Source of the DNA: Arthrobacter mangrovi | GTDB lineage: Bacteria > Actinomycetota > Actinomycetes > Actinomycetales > Micrococcaceae | Assembly: GCF_026011795.1 (NCBI RefSeq) | Contig: NZ_BRVS01000004.1 | Span: forward strand, 248,001 to 312,000 | Reading direction: 5' to 3' | DNA length: 64,000 bases | Shown: piece after piece, positions 55,016 through 63,538 of the stretch | How the letters are laid out: each line of letters opens with the position of its first letter | How positions within the stretch are numbered: the first letter of the stretch is position 1 | Notes under the pieces: model-generated | Seen by the model: the letters and a program-made list of their open reading frames with translations, nothing else | Databases searched by the model: none | What the model was told of the DNA's origin: nothing | Position numbers and translations under genes: made by a program

Positions 55016-55098
55016 AGCAACGACCGTTTTCGCAGACCGATCAGCTGCCCTCGCGTGTCCAGGACATCGGCCATGTTCGGTAGGCAAGTCGTGCTACG

Positions 55099-55142
55099 CA
55101 GAAGGAGGGTGGCTCCGCCTGCGCGGAGCCACCCTCCTTCTG
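55099..55142 (-). terminator. Terminator after parB
   Basis: Perfect 20-bp stem (55099-55118 with 55123-55142) and four-base loop, ten bases after the parB stop. It marks the boundary between the parAB operon and the parS array. No long T-run. Confidence 0.8.
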
Positions 55143-55152
55143 CTGATACGAC

Positions 55153-56469
55153 CTAGTTCTCCGAAGGACTCAGCACACCCATAATGCGATTGAGGTCGTC
55201 AACACTAGCGAACTCGATGCTGACGCGTCCCTTTTTGGCACCCAATGTGATCTTCACGTTAGTATCCAGTCGATCCGATAAGGATGTTGCCAGGAAATCA
55301 AGTCTCTCATGGCGGGCACCCAAGCGAGGCTTCGTGTCGCGCTTCGGGCGGCGGAGACTGTCGCTGAGGGCAACAATTTCCTCGGTTGCCCTCACGGATA
55401 GTCCCTCGGCCACAATCTTCTGCGCAAGCTTCTCCATTTCGGCAGGATCCGCCAAGCCAAGCAGCGCACGCGCATGCCCTGCCGAGAGCACACCCGCTGC
55501 TACTCGACGTTGCACCAACGGCGGCAGCTTCATCAGACGGATTGTGTTAGAGACTTGAGGCCGTGAACGACCGATACGATCGGCCAGCTCGTCGTGTGTG
55601 CACCCGAAATCATCGAGCAATTGCTGATAAGCAGCTGCTTCTTCAAGCGGATTGAGTTGGCTTCGGTGGAGGTTCTCGAGTAGGGCATCACGTAGCAGGT
55701 CATCATCCGAGGTAGAACGGATGATTGCAGGCACTGCTTCGAGTCCCGCCTGCTGGGCTGCACGCCAACGGCGCTCACCCATGACCAGTTCATACTCCTG
55801 ATCACTTTGTTCAGACGAAGGCCGAACAACGATGGGCTGAAGGATACCGATCTCCCGCACCGAATGAACGAGCTCGGCCATGTCCTCTTCATCGAAGACC
55901 GACCTGGGCTGTTTGCGGTTGGGGTGAATAGAACCCACAGGGACTTCGGCGAACTTTGCACCCGGGACTTCCACGAGAGTTTCACGTGAATCCTCCGAAC
56001 CGACGTTCGACTGAGCGCCGGCGCCGCTGGGTGCAGCGTTCTCCACTTTCCCACTGAACTGGCCAGGAACCACCGTGCTGGGCGAGGCGGGTTGGAGATT
56101 GGTCTCCGCCTCAAGCGCGTCCGCATTCGCGTCTTCTACCGACTCCTGTGCCGTCTCGCTCTTGCCGACCTTCGCGGCCTTGGCCCCGCCCGCAGTGCCG
56201 CTCTTGCGGCCTCCCGCGGCGGTTCGGCGGGGCCCGCGCAGTACTTCTGCGACCTGAGCGGCTGATGAAGAGGGACGTCCCGCTGCACGGTCAGTCTCTC
56301 CCGTTCCCTCGAGATAGGGACGAGTGCCAGCTGAGGGGAAGAAGACGTCGACAGGCCGCCCCTTCGGAGCGTTCGAACCACCCTCCGTGGTTGAGTCTTC
56401 CGTGGCCGTTGCAGCATTCGGAATCAAAGCGCCTAGGCCCCTGCCCAAACCGCGGCGTTTCTCACTCAT
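55153..56469 (-). CDS. parB: Chromosome-partitioning protein ParB
   Basis: A 438-residue ParB/Spo0J CTPase-clamp protein that binds parS. The N-terminal [12 protein letters not shown] is the ParA-contacting motif. After a long Ala/Ser/Pro-rich linker (~25-170) comes the N-engaging CTPase domain with [12 protein letters not shown] and [14 protein letters not shown], then the helix-turn-helix ([26 protein letters not shown]) and the C-terminal dimerisation segment. Longer than most ParB proteins because of the linker. I chose the ATG at 56469; AGGAAGGATCC lies upstream. The gene itself contains a parS site in the linker. Confidence 0.96.
   Translation of the reverse strand: MSEKRRGLGRGLGALIPNAATATEDSTTEGGSNAPKGRPVDVFFPSAGTRPYLEGTGETDRAAGRPSSSAAQVAEVLRGPRRTAAGGRKSGTAGGAKAAKVGKSETAQESVEDANADALEAETNLQPASPSTVVPGQFSGKVENAAPSGAGAQSNVGSEDSRETLVEVPGAKFAEVPVGSIHPNRKQPRSVFDEEDMAELVHSVREIGILQPIVVRPSSEQSDQEYELVMGERRWRAAQQAGLEAVPAIIRSTSDDDLLRDALLENLHRSQLNPLEEAAAYQQLLDDFGCTHDELADRIGRSRPQVSNTIRLMKLPPLVQRRVAAGVLSAGHARALLGLADPAEMEKLAQKIVAEGLSVRATEEIVALSDSLRRPKRDTKPRLGARHERLDFLATSLSDRLDTNVKITLGAKKGRVSIEFASVDDLNRIMGVLSPSEN
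55979..55992. other. parS site within parB
   Basis: GTTTCACGTGAATC, one change from the perfect palindrome. On the parB strand it encodes part of DSRETLV in the linker. Confidence 0.8.
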
Positions 56470-56555
56470 CAAGGATCCTTCCTGAATGCATGCCTACATG
56501 CATTGTTGCGATCTAAGCAGTCATTCTACTGGGGGCACTTGCCACCAATACGGAA

Positions 56556-57539
56556 CTAAACACCGCGTTCTGCTATTTCCGCAGCCGCTTCCTGATACGA
56601 AAGTGCACCGCTAGACGATGGATCGTATGTAATCACGGTTTGCTGGTAGCTGGGAGCTTCGGAAATGCGGACCGACCGCGGTACGACCGCGCTAAGGACT
56701 TGGTCCGGGAAGTGCTCCCGAACTTCCGCGGCCACTTGGGCGGCCAGATTCGTCCTTCCGTCATACATGGTCAGGAGAATGGTCGACACAACCAGTTCAG
56801 CGTTCAGGTGCTTCTGGATCATTTCGATGTTGTTCAGAAGCTGGCTGAGACCTTCCAGGGCGTAGTACTCACACTGGATGGGGATGAGCACCTCTTGGGC
56901 CGCAACGAAAGCGTTGACTGTCAGCAATCCGAGGCTGGGCGGGCAGTCGATGAAAACATAGTCCAAGCGCTCCAGGCCGGCCTTCTCGCGCTCACGCCCA
57001 TAGACTTCGATGGCCCTTCGCAACCGCTGTTCCCTGGCGACGAGAGAGACCAGCTCGATCTCGGCTCCGGCCAAGTGGATGGTTGCAGGAGCGACGATCA
57101 GATTCCTGATATCCGGGCAGGGGGCAACCACGTCCGCGAGCGGCATGTCGTTAATGAGTACATCGTAGATGCTGTCCACCTCAGCGTGGTGCTCTACGCC
57201 CAATGCCGTCGAGGCGTTGCCCTGCGGATCGATGTCCACTACGAGGACGTTGAGGCCCGCATTCGCGAGGGCAGCGGCGAGATTCACCGTCGTAGTCGTC
57301 TTGCCGACTCCACCCTTTTGATTGCTGACAGTCAGCAGGCGGGTCCTGGTCGGCCTTGGCAGGGGACGGCCCCGGAGTCGTTCGCGACGTCGGTTCTCAT
57401 TGGCCAGTTCCCGCGCCAGTGGAGTAGTTTCGTCGATCGTATCCATAACGTTGGGAACCATAACCTCTGCTGTGTGTATATCGCCCATGTCTTGTGTTTC
57501 ACGTGAAACGGCCGATTCATTCACCGCAAACAACCCCAT
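56556..57539 (-). CDS. parA: Chromosome-partitioning ATPase ParA
   Basis: A 327-residue deviant Walker ATPase that moves ParB-bound origins. Walker A with signature Lys is SNQKGGVGKTTTTVNLA, switch region VDIDPQGNASTALG, Walker B DYVFIDCPPSLG. The ~65-residue N-terminal extension carries VSRET, encoded by a parS site; the same peptide occurs in the mycobacterial ParA extension, which supports the ATG at 57539 even though no ribosome-binding site is obvious. Stop is 86 bases from the parB start, so both are co-transcribed. Confidence 0.95.
   Translation of the reverse strand: MGLFAVNESAVSRETQDMGDIHTAEVMVPNVMDTIDETTPLARELANENRRRERLRGRPLPRPTRTRLLTVSNQKGGVGKTTTTVNLAAALANAGLNVLVVDIDPQGNASTALGVEHHAEVDSIYDVLINDMPLADVVAPCPDIRNLIVAPATIHLAGAEIELVSLVAREQRLRRAIEVYGREREKAGLERLDYVFIDCPPSLGLLTVNAFVAAQEVLIPIQCEYYALEGLSQLLNNIEMIQKHLNAELVVSTILLTMYDGRTNLAAQVAAEVREHFPDQVLSAVVPRSVRISEAPSYQQTVITYDPSSSGALSYQEAAAEIAERGV
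57496..57509. other. parS site within parA (perfect palindrome)
   Basis: GTTTCACGTGAAAC, the only fully symmetric parS in the window, encoding VSRET in the ParA N-terminus. Confidence 0.92.
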
Positions 57540-57577
57540 CTAGTTGTCTGCGGCCGGGACGATCGACAGTCTTAGCC

Positions 57578-57594
57578 ACTGGCTGGCAGCCAGT
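57578..57594. promoter_or_regulatory. 17-base palindrome upstream of parA
   Basis: ACTGGCTG-g-CAGCCAGT, perfect eight-base arms, in the 200-base gap between rsmG and parA. Operator-like; regulator unknown. Confidence 0.4.
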
Positions 57595-57739
57595 TTCAAA
57601 GATGGTTAACTCGAATCGCACCTGAACCTGCTCACTTCCGTTCTCGTGGCCTCAGTGTCTATAGCCTATCCGCATATACCCAAGGAGCCGTCCAAGCACG
57701 CCGTCCGGCCCTAGCAGAGAGTCGCGGAGCGCCAGGGAA

Positions 57740-58375
57740 TTAGTGGCCGACTACGATACGGACCACTGTCGTCGGTTCTTCGAGCAGCGCGGATCCGACG
57801 CTCAAGACAGACGTGTCGACGCCGCCCAATTTCCTGATCACCTTCGCCGCTTTTTCAAGCTCTTCGGCAGCGCTCCTCCCCTTGATCGCGAGCACTTCGC
57901 CTTTACCCTCAAGCAGCGGGATGGTGAGCGGGGCGAGCTTATTCAGCGCGGACACGGCCCTCGCGGTAACAACGTCAGCTTTGACCTGGCCAACTGCAGC
58001 CTCTGCACGTGCACGCAATACACTGACATTCTCAAGTCCGAGGTCCTCGATAACCTCATTCAGCCAGTTGACGCGCCGTTCCAAGGGTTCAATGAGAGTG
58101 ATCTTCAGATCAGGACGGGCCAACGCGAACGTCAGGCCGGGAAGCCCGGCCCCACTGCCGACGTCGGCGACGAATGCATCGGCCGGAATCAGGTCCGCGA
58201 CAACCGCACAATTGAGGACATGGCGCCCCCACAGACGCGGAACTTCGCGAGGACCCAACAGCCCCCGCTCCATGCCTGAAGTCGCCAAATGTCCGACATA
58301 GCGTTCCGCTAGGTCCAGACGGTCCTTGAACACTACTTCGGCAGCAGACTTCTCCTGTGCCGTAATTTCGACCAC
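57740..58375 (-). CDS. rsmG: 16S rRNA 7-methylguanosine methyltransferase RsmG (GidB)
   Basis: A 211-residue SAM-dependent methyltransferase that modifies G527 of 16S rRNA. The SAM loop is VADVGSGAGLPGLTFAL; LWGRHVLNCAVVADL and VTARAVSALNKL are family motifs. It sits between jag and parA as in other actinobacteria. Confidence 0.95.
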   Translation of the reverse strand: MVEITAQEKSAAEVVFKDRLDLAERYVGHLATSGMERGLLGPREVPRLWGRHVLNCAVVADLIPADAFVADVGSGAGLPGLTFALARPDLKITLIEPLERRVNWLNEVIEDLGLENVSVLRARAEAAVGQVKADVVTARAVSALNKLAPLTIPLLEGKGEVLAIKGRSAAEELEKAAKVIRKLGGVDTSVLSVGSALLEEPTTVVRIVVGH

Positions 58376-58409
58376 GCGCAGACTTTCTCCCGTTAAGCGG
58401 ATCTGAGGA

Positions 58410-58967
58410 TCAGGAATCGACGGATACGACGATGTGGCGGTTATCGCCCTCGCCCTCGGACTCGCTCACAAGCCCAAGATCCGCCACTGCGTCGTGAACG
58501 ATCTTCCGTTCGTAGGCACTCATCGGCTCCAGGGCAACATCCTCGCCGGATTCCTTGGCCTTGGCGACAGCCTCTTCCGCAATGCGATGCAGTTCGACGC
58601 TGCGCTCTTTGCGGTAGTCGCTCACGTCCAGGACGAGCCTGGAACGGTTGTCCGTTGCCGTCAGGACTGCCAGGCGCGCGAGCTCCTGGAGGGCCTCCAG
58701 CACCTCGCCATCGCGGCCAATAAGTCCCTCCAGAGCCTCATTGTCGTCCTCTTCGGAGACGATGGAAATATAGGTCCTGCCATTGCGGACTTCGATGTCA
58801 ATATCGCCGTCGATATCAGCGATGTCCAGCAGTTCTTCGAGATAATCGGCTGCAACGTCGCCTTCTTCTTCCAGACGGCCCGCCGCTGAACTGCTCGTGG
58901 CTTCCTCGTCAGCAATTTCCGTTACCGTCGGCTCAGCCGACGTTTCCGAGACGCTCTCAGTGCTCAT
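58410..58967 (-). CDS. jag: KH/R3H RNA-binding protein Jag (KhpB/EloR)
   Basis: A 185-residue protein with an acidic N-terminus, a KH-type domain (NGRTYISIVSEED, EGLIGRDGEVLEALQELARLAV) and a C-terminal R3H domain (DYRKERSVELHRIAEEAV, EPMSAYERKIVHDAVAD). It binds RNA and affects cell elongation and division in Gram-positives. The start overlaps the yidC stop (ATGA). Confidence 0.94.
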   Translation of the reverse strand: MSTESVSETSAEPTVTEIADEEATSSSAAGRLEEEGDVAADYLEELLDIADIDGDIDIEVRNGRTYISIVSEEDDNEALEGLIGRDGEVLEALQELARLAVLTATDNRSRLVLDVSDYRKERSVELHRIAEEAVAKAKESGEDVALEPMSAYERKIVHDAVADLGLVSESEGEGDNRHIVVSVDS

Positions 58968-59929
58968 TTTCTCTTCCTGTTCTTACGCTGCGGCTGCTGG
59001 CGCTGGATTTTCGGACCGGCCGGCGCCTCGACTGCGGGTTCCTCGGACTTCTTCTCACCGAGCAGGGGGACCATGGGCAGACCCTTCTTGGCCCGACGTT
59101 CGGCAAGTGCCTTGGCGGCTGGCGATCCCGGCGTAGGCATGCGGCGGATCACGATGAACTGCTGCGCCATGGTCCAGAGGTTAGTGGTGGTCCAGTAGAT
59201 CAGCACACCGATGGGGAAGTTGATGCCACCGATGCCGAAGACCAAGGGCAGGATGTACAGCATCATCTGCTGCTGTCGCATAAAGGGGCTCGCCAAAGCC
59301 TCTTCGGACATGTTCTTCGCCATGATCTGCTTCTGCGTAATGAACTGCGACGCTGTCATTGCCAGGATCATGAGGATGGAGAGGACGACGACGTTGACCT
59401 GGTTCTCGCCTCCGCCCCCATGAAGCAGTGAAGCCGACAGGGGCGCGCCGAAGATGGACGATTCGTCGAACTGGCGGATGTCTTGGGGAGTCAGCGCACC
59501 GATGCCCTCACCGCCCCCGCTCGCCTTCGACGTGTTGTTCAGGACATTGAACAGTGCGAAGAAGAACGGCATCTGGATAAGCAGCGGCAGGCAGGCGGAG
59601 AACGGGTTGGTGCCGTGCTTCTTATAAAGAGCCATCTGCTCTTGGGTCATAGCCTGACGCGAGAGCTGATCGGTCTTGCCCTTGTACTTCTGCTGGAGCT
59701 TGCGCAAATCGGGCTGCAGGGCCTGCATGCCGCGCTGCGCCTTGATCTGCTTGACGAAGACAGGGATCAAGGCAGCCCGGATAACCAGAACCAGGCCGAT
59801 GATGGACAGGGTCCAGGTCCAGCCGTTCGCGGGATCCATACCCAGCCAGCTGAAGGCCTCGTGGAAGGCCTTCAGGATCCAGGACACGACCCACGTGAAT
59901 GGCGTCAGTAGCGCGTTGATGAAGTCCAT
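58964..59929 (-). CDS. yidC: Membrane protein insertase YidC
   Basis: A 321-residue Oxa1/YidC-type insertase with about five transmembrane helices, without the large external domain of Gram-negative YidC. LVLVIRAALIPVFVKQIKAQRGMQAL contains the conserved positive Arg of the hydrophilic groove; NPFSACLPLLIQMPFFFALFNVL and INFPIGVLIYWTTTNLWTMAQQ are typical. The C-terminus is Lys/Arg-rich (QPQRKNRKRK), as in ribosome-binding Gram-positive forms. Confidence 0.96.
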   Translation of the reverse strand: MDFINALLTPFTWVVSWILKAFHEAFSWLGMDPANGWTWTLSIIGLVLVIRAALIPVFVKQIKAQRGMQALQPDLRKLQQKYKGKTDQLSRQAMTQEQMALYKKHGTNPFSACLPLLIQMPFFFALFNVLNNTSKASGGGEGIGALTPQDIRQFDESSIFGAPLSASLLHGGGGENQVNVVVLSILMILAMTASQFITQKQIMAKNMSEEALASPFMRQQQMMLYILPLVFGIGGINFPIGVLIYWTTTNLWTMAQQFIVIRRMPTPGSPAAKALAERRAKKGLPMVPLLGEKKSEEPAVEAPAGPKIQRQQPQRKNRKRK

Positions 59930-59947
59930 GATTTTTCTTCTAGCTCC

Positions 59948-60340
59948 TCAGGCCGCGGGGCGGCCATCATCGTCAGCCGGAATCACCGGGTGGTTGAGTA
60001 CCAAAATCCGTGGGGTCAGCGAAGGATTCTCCCGCAGTTTCCGTTCGAAACCGGGAGAGCTCGGCACGTGGTCCACGCCGCCCGCATTCCACGGATGGCA
60101 GCGCAAAATCCGTCTTCCAGCAAGCCAACTGCCCTTGACGGCGCCGTGTACGGTCACTGCTTCCAGTGCATAAGCGGAGCAGGAAGGGAAAAACCGGCAG
60201 ACCTGCCCGTAGAGGGGCGAAACCGTTTTACGGTAGCCCATGAGCAGGAGGATGAGGGCCTTCTGGGGCAGGGACCAGATGAACCGCGCGACGGTCTTGC
60301 CATCAAGCGCGTGCTCCGGGGAATGGCCTGAAACGGTCAT
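59948..60340 (-). CDS. yidD: Membrane protein insertion efficiency factor YidD
   Basis: A 130-residue YidD protein with the conserved YRKTVSPLYGQVCRFFPSCSAYALEAV and ILRCHPWNAGGVDHVP segments. Its start overlaps the rnpA stop (ATGA). Confidence 0.94.
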   Translation of the reverse strand: MTVSGHSPEHALDGKTVARFIWSLPQKALILLLMGYRKTVSPLYGQVCRFFPSCSAYALEAVTVHGAVKGSWLAGRRILRCHPWNAGGVDHVPSSPGFERKLRENPSLTPRILVLNHPVIPADDDGRPAA

Positions 60341-60720
60341 TCGGCGGATCCCTTCTGTTCAACTCGCGGCGCGGCCGGCCTGGCTTTCGAGACTACTGTA
60401 GAGAACGCCTTACGGAAGTCCTTTGCTAAAGCGTTGAAATCGGCTGCACCCGCCGCCGGCAGCGCACGCACGACTACGGAGAGTCCACGGGGATATTCTT
60501 CCAGAATCTGTGCAGCTATTTCCCGAAGTCTCCTCTTAACGAGGTTCCGGGTTACGGCGTTCCCGATCGCTTTGGACACGATGAAGCCAAAAGCTGAGGG
60601 CAGGTCGGCTTGCCGACTTGTCGCATATAACACTAAGTTCCGGCGCCCAGAACGGGCGCCGGAACGTACAGTATGGGAGAAGTCCGTCGAACGCCGCATC
60701 CGGTTCCTGCTGGAAAGCAT
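60337..60720 (-). CDS. rnpA: Ribonuclease P protein component
   Basis: A 127-residue basic protein that assists the RNase P RNA in tRNA 5' processing. The conserved RNR-type motif appears as GNAVTRNLVKRRLREIA, preceded by FIVSKAIGNAV. It lies downstream of rpmH as usual. Confidence 0.95.
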   Translation of the reverse strand: MLSSRNRMRRSTDFSHTVRSGARSGRRNLVLYATSRQADLPSAFGFIVSKAIGNAVTRNLVKRRLREIAAQILEEYPRGLSVVVRALPAAGAADFNALAKDFRKAFSTVVSKARPAAPRVEQKGSAE

Positions 60721-60785
60721 GACCGCCTATCTGATGCCGGGCCGCAGTTGGAAGGTAGCGGCCTGATTCGACAAACTGCCGCTAA

Positions 60786-60923
60786 TTAGGCCGACAGTTC
60801 GCTGCGGCCCTTGCTGCGGCGTGCGGCCAGGATGGCGCGGCCTGCACGGGTACGCATGCGAAGGCGGAAGCCATGCTTCTTGGCACGACGGCGGTTATTC
60901 GGCTGAAAAGTCCGCTTGCTCAC
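60786..60923 (-). CDS. rpmH: Ribosomal protein L34
   Basis: A 45-residue protein, [18 protein letters not shown] and the rest of the invariant L34 pattern ([25 protein letters not shown]), starting with GTG at 60923. It heads the rpmH-rnpA-yidD-yidC-jag operon. Confidence 0.98.
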   Translation of the reverse strand: MSKRTFQPNNRRRAKKHGFRLRMRTRAGRAILAARRSKGRSELSA

Positions 60924-61351
60924 GGTGGTTACTCCAAGACGATCGACAGATTTGCCTGATCCCGCGCTGCTCCGGAGGTGCAGGAACGGGATGGCGCTCT
61001 ATTGGGCATCTGAATCAGTGACCCTCAAAAGGCATGCATGAGCGCACGAAACAGACACAAGGACTACATAACGTTAGGGGTTGGGCGGCCTCCCCGTCAA
61101 ATGAGGCGTCCACAACACATTATCCACCAGTGGATTAACACCTGTGGACAACTAGAGCGGTCTGAACCTGCCCGGGCGACGAAGGCGCCCCTTCCCGCCC
61201 TAAACTGCCCGGCTGTCTTATGCCTGATTCATCATCTACCCTTGCAGGAGCACTTTATCCACTGTCTGTGCATAACTCTGTGGATGAAGGCCCCGAATCC
61301 GGTACAACCGGACGTGGAGGTTTATTGCACGACAGTTATGAGGGGTACTAG
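60924..61351. other. oriC part 1: rpmH-dnaA intergenic region with DnaA boxes
   Basis: Non-coding region with DnaA-box-like 9-mers: TTATCCACC (61120-61128), TGTGGACAA (61143-61151, minus-strand TTGTCCACA), TTATCCACT (61255-61263), TGTGCATAA (61267-61275) and TGTGGATGA (61279-61287). It also holds the divergent promoters of rpmH and dnaA. Confidence 0.8.
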
Positions 61352-62770
61352 GTGGACGCGGACCAGATCAACGACGTCGGAAGTTCCTGGCGCAAAGTGG
61401 TTCGGACGCTGGAGCGCGACGACAGGATCAGCCCGCGAAACCGCGGTTTCGTGGGGCTTGCCCAGGCCAAAGGCCTCATCGGCACGACACTGCTGGTAGC
61501 GGTTCCCAATGAGTTGACCCGAGAGGTCTACCAGTCGCAGCAGCTTAAGAGCCCACTGCAGGAAGCACTGCGGGAGGTTTTCCAAGACGACATCCTCTGC
61601 GCTTTTTCAGTCGACACCGACATGATGGCGGCGGAACCGGAACCCGAACCGGAGCCGGTTCCCGTTCCAAACCGTGCCTCGGCGGCCGCCGAGAACCGCG
61701 CCCAGCCTTCACCGCCCAGCACTTCGCAGGAGTTCGGCCGGCTCAATCCGAAGTACATTTTCGACACGTTCGTTATTGGCTCTTCCAACCGCTTTGCCCA
61801 CGCCGCTGCCGTCGCGGTGGCCGAGGCGCCCGCGAAGGCCTACAACCCGTTGTTCATCTACGGGGATTCCGGGCTGGGGAAGACCCACCTGCTTCACGCG
61901 ATCGGCCACTACGCCAGGCATCTCTACAACGGCATCCGTGTCCGCTACGTCAATTCGGAAGAATTCACGAACGACTTCATCAACTCGATTCGCGACGACG
62001 AGGGTGCAAGCTTCAAGCACCTTTACCGCAACGTAGACATTCTCCTCATCGACGACATCCAGTTCCTTGCCAACAAGGACGCGACGCAGGAAGAGTTTTT
62101 CCACACCTTCAACGCGCTCCACAACCACAACAAGCAGGTGGTCATCACCTCCGACCTGCCGCCGAAGCAGCTGTCGGGTTTCGAAGAGCGGATGCGTTCG
62201 CGCTTCGAGTGGGGACTCCTGACCGACATCCAGCCGCCCGAACTGGAAACCCGGATCGCGATCCTCCGCAAGAAGGCAATCAGCGAAGGACTGTCGGTAC
62301 CTGACGAAGTCCTGGAATACATCGGCACCAAGATCTCGACGAACATCCGGGAGCTCGAGGGCGCCCTGATCCGCGTCACGGCCTTTGCCAGCCTCAACCG
62401 CCAGGCGGTGGATATGGGCCTGGCCGAAATCGTCCTCAAGGACCTCATCACGGACGACGGCGCCCAGGAGATCACGTCGGCCACGATCCTGGGGCAGACT
62501 GCCGCCTACTTCAAGCTGAGCCTCGATGAACTGAAGAGCAAGTCACGGACCCGCACGCTGGTCACGGCCCGCCAGATCGCGATGTATCTGTGCCGCGAGC
62601 TGACCGATATGTCCCTGCCCAAGATCGGTCAGGAACTTGGAGGACGCGACCACACCACGGTGATCCACGCGGACAGGAAAATCCGCGAACTGATGGCGGA
62701 GCGGCGTGCCATCTACAACCAGGTGACGGAACTAACCAACCTGATCAAGCAGCAGCAGCGCGACAGCTGA
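61352..62770 (+). CDS. dnaA: Chromosomal replication initiator DnaA
   Basis: A 472-residue AAA+ initiator. Domain I (~1-90) is followed by a Pro/Glu-rich linker with a [14 protein letters not shown] run; domain III has Walker [12 protein letters not shown], Walker [14 protein letters not shown] and the arginine-finger region [12 protein letters not shown]; domain IV ends with the box-binding helix [20 protein letters not shown] start at 61352. It is flanked by DnaA boxes on both sides, so it may regulate itself. Confidence 0.98.
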   Translation: MDADQINDVGSSWRKVVRTLERDDRISPRNRGFVGLAQAKGLIGTTLLVAVPNELTREVYQSQQLKSPLQEALREVFQDDILCAFSVDTDMMAAEPEPEPEPVPVPNRASAAAENRAQPSPPSTSQEFGRLNPKYIFDTFVIGSSNRFAHAAAVAVAEAPAKAYNPLFIYGDSGLGKTHLLHAIGHYARHLYNGIRVRYVNSEEFTNDFINSIRDDEGASFKHLYRNVDILLIDDIQFLANKDATQEEFFHTFNALHNHNKQVVITSDLPPKQLSGFEERMRSRFEWGLLTDIQPPELETRIAILRKKAISEGLSVPDEVLEYIGTKISTNIRELEGALIRVTAFASLNRQAVDMGLAEIVLKDLITDDGAQEITSATILGQTAAYFKLSLDELKSKSRTRTLVTARQIAMYLCRELTDMSLPKIGQELGGRDHTTVIHADRKIRELMAERRAIYNQVTELTNLIKQQQRDS

Positions 62771-63538
62771 GACTTCGGAGCGGCCGGCAGTGGCGGTACC
62801 TCAAACGCTCCCCGGTTCCGGATCCTGGCGTTCGCCGGGCGCAGGTGGCCCAAATCCTGGCCGCCACGAATAGACCCTTCCATTACTGAAGGAATCCTTC
62901 TGTGTTCCAGCGCGCCTCTGCATTCCTGTTCGGGCCGATGCACGGGAAGCCGCTGAACCAACACTTTGGCTTGAGCTACCCGGACGAAGGGGACGCAACA
63001 ACGTCCCGGAGGCCGAGGTCCGGCCTCTGCCGAGTCCTCCGCCTGCCTATCCGTCCCCTCGCTGCTCCACGCAGGCCGAAATTAACAGGTGTGGACAAAG
63101 CTGTGGATTCTTAAGTGGAGAACCACGGCCCGTCGAGGGAAAACCGAGGGGGTCTCTGTGGATCTGCGGAACGCCGGGATTTTCCATCCACAAGATGTGC
63201 CTCTTGAACCCCTCTATGGATGCACATCTTGTGAACACCCGAATTTCGCGCCCTGACGGGCCCAAGTTGGGTTATCCACAGTTTCCACAGTAGTTATTAA
63301 CACTACGAATCCCATTTTTTGGGCTTTGCCAAATAACATCTGCGCTCCCACCTGCCTCGAACCTTTCCGAACCCCCAGACCGCTACCCCTCGATGCGTGA
63401 ACCGCCGCGCGGCGGCTAAGCTTGCACAGAGAATTGTTGTCATCGGCCCTTCCACTGCCGCTCCGCCCCAACCGGCGTCGGCGGAGGAACGCCGGTGACC
63501 TTCCCCGGCATGTTCGTTGCGAAAGGCGGCACACTTCA
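62771..63538. other. oriC part 2: dnaA-dnaN intergenic region
   Basis: A 768-base non-coding region. DnaA-box-like sites: TGTGGACAA (63090-63098), TGTGGATTC (63102-63110), TGTGGATCT (63157-63165) and the perfect consensus TTATCCACA (63272-63280). A 10-bp inverted repeat CAAGATGTGC/GCACATCTTG spans 63191-63200 and 63222-63231. The AT-rich stretch from about 63290 to 63350, next to the perfect box, is a candidate unwinding element. Confidence 0.82.

Larger units (their letters stand above)
50595..55098. other. Gene-free ParB-loading (centromere-like) region with parS array
   Basis: About 4.5 kb between cwlM and parB without a credible gene: the open frames are short, lie on both strands, lack ribosome-binding sites and resemble nothing. 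G+C is visibly lower than in the flanks (three sampled 60-base rows gave 47, 57 and 60%). It contains ten parS-like 14-mers and one weak copy, spaced 132-901 bases apart over 4.3 kb. Consensus GTTCCACGTGAAAC, in both orientations. Together with the two sites inside parB and parA this should load ParB beside the origin for chromosome segregation and SMC recruitment. Confidence 0.88.

Noticed and set aside
50600-55090. Numerous open frames of 60-150 codons on both strands in the parS block (for example minus 52202-52642, minus 53366-53761, minus 54700-55074).
   Set aside because: No ribosome-binding sites, no codon-position bias, no family resemblance, mutual overlap. Several share peptides such as FHVE or FHVK only because a parS site is read through in that frame.
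59885-59900. A CACGTGAA core within yidC as a further parS.
   Set aside because: The flanks (CCCACGTGAATG) match only one half; likely chance in coding sequence.
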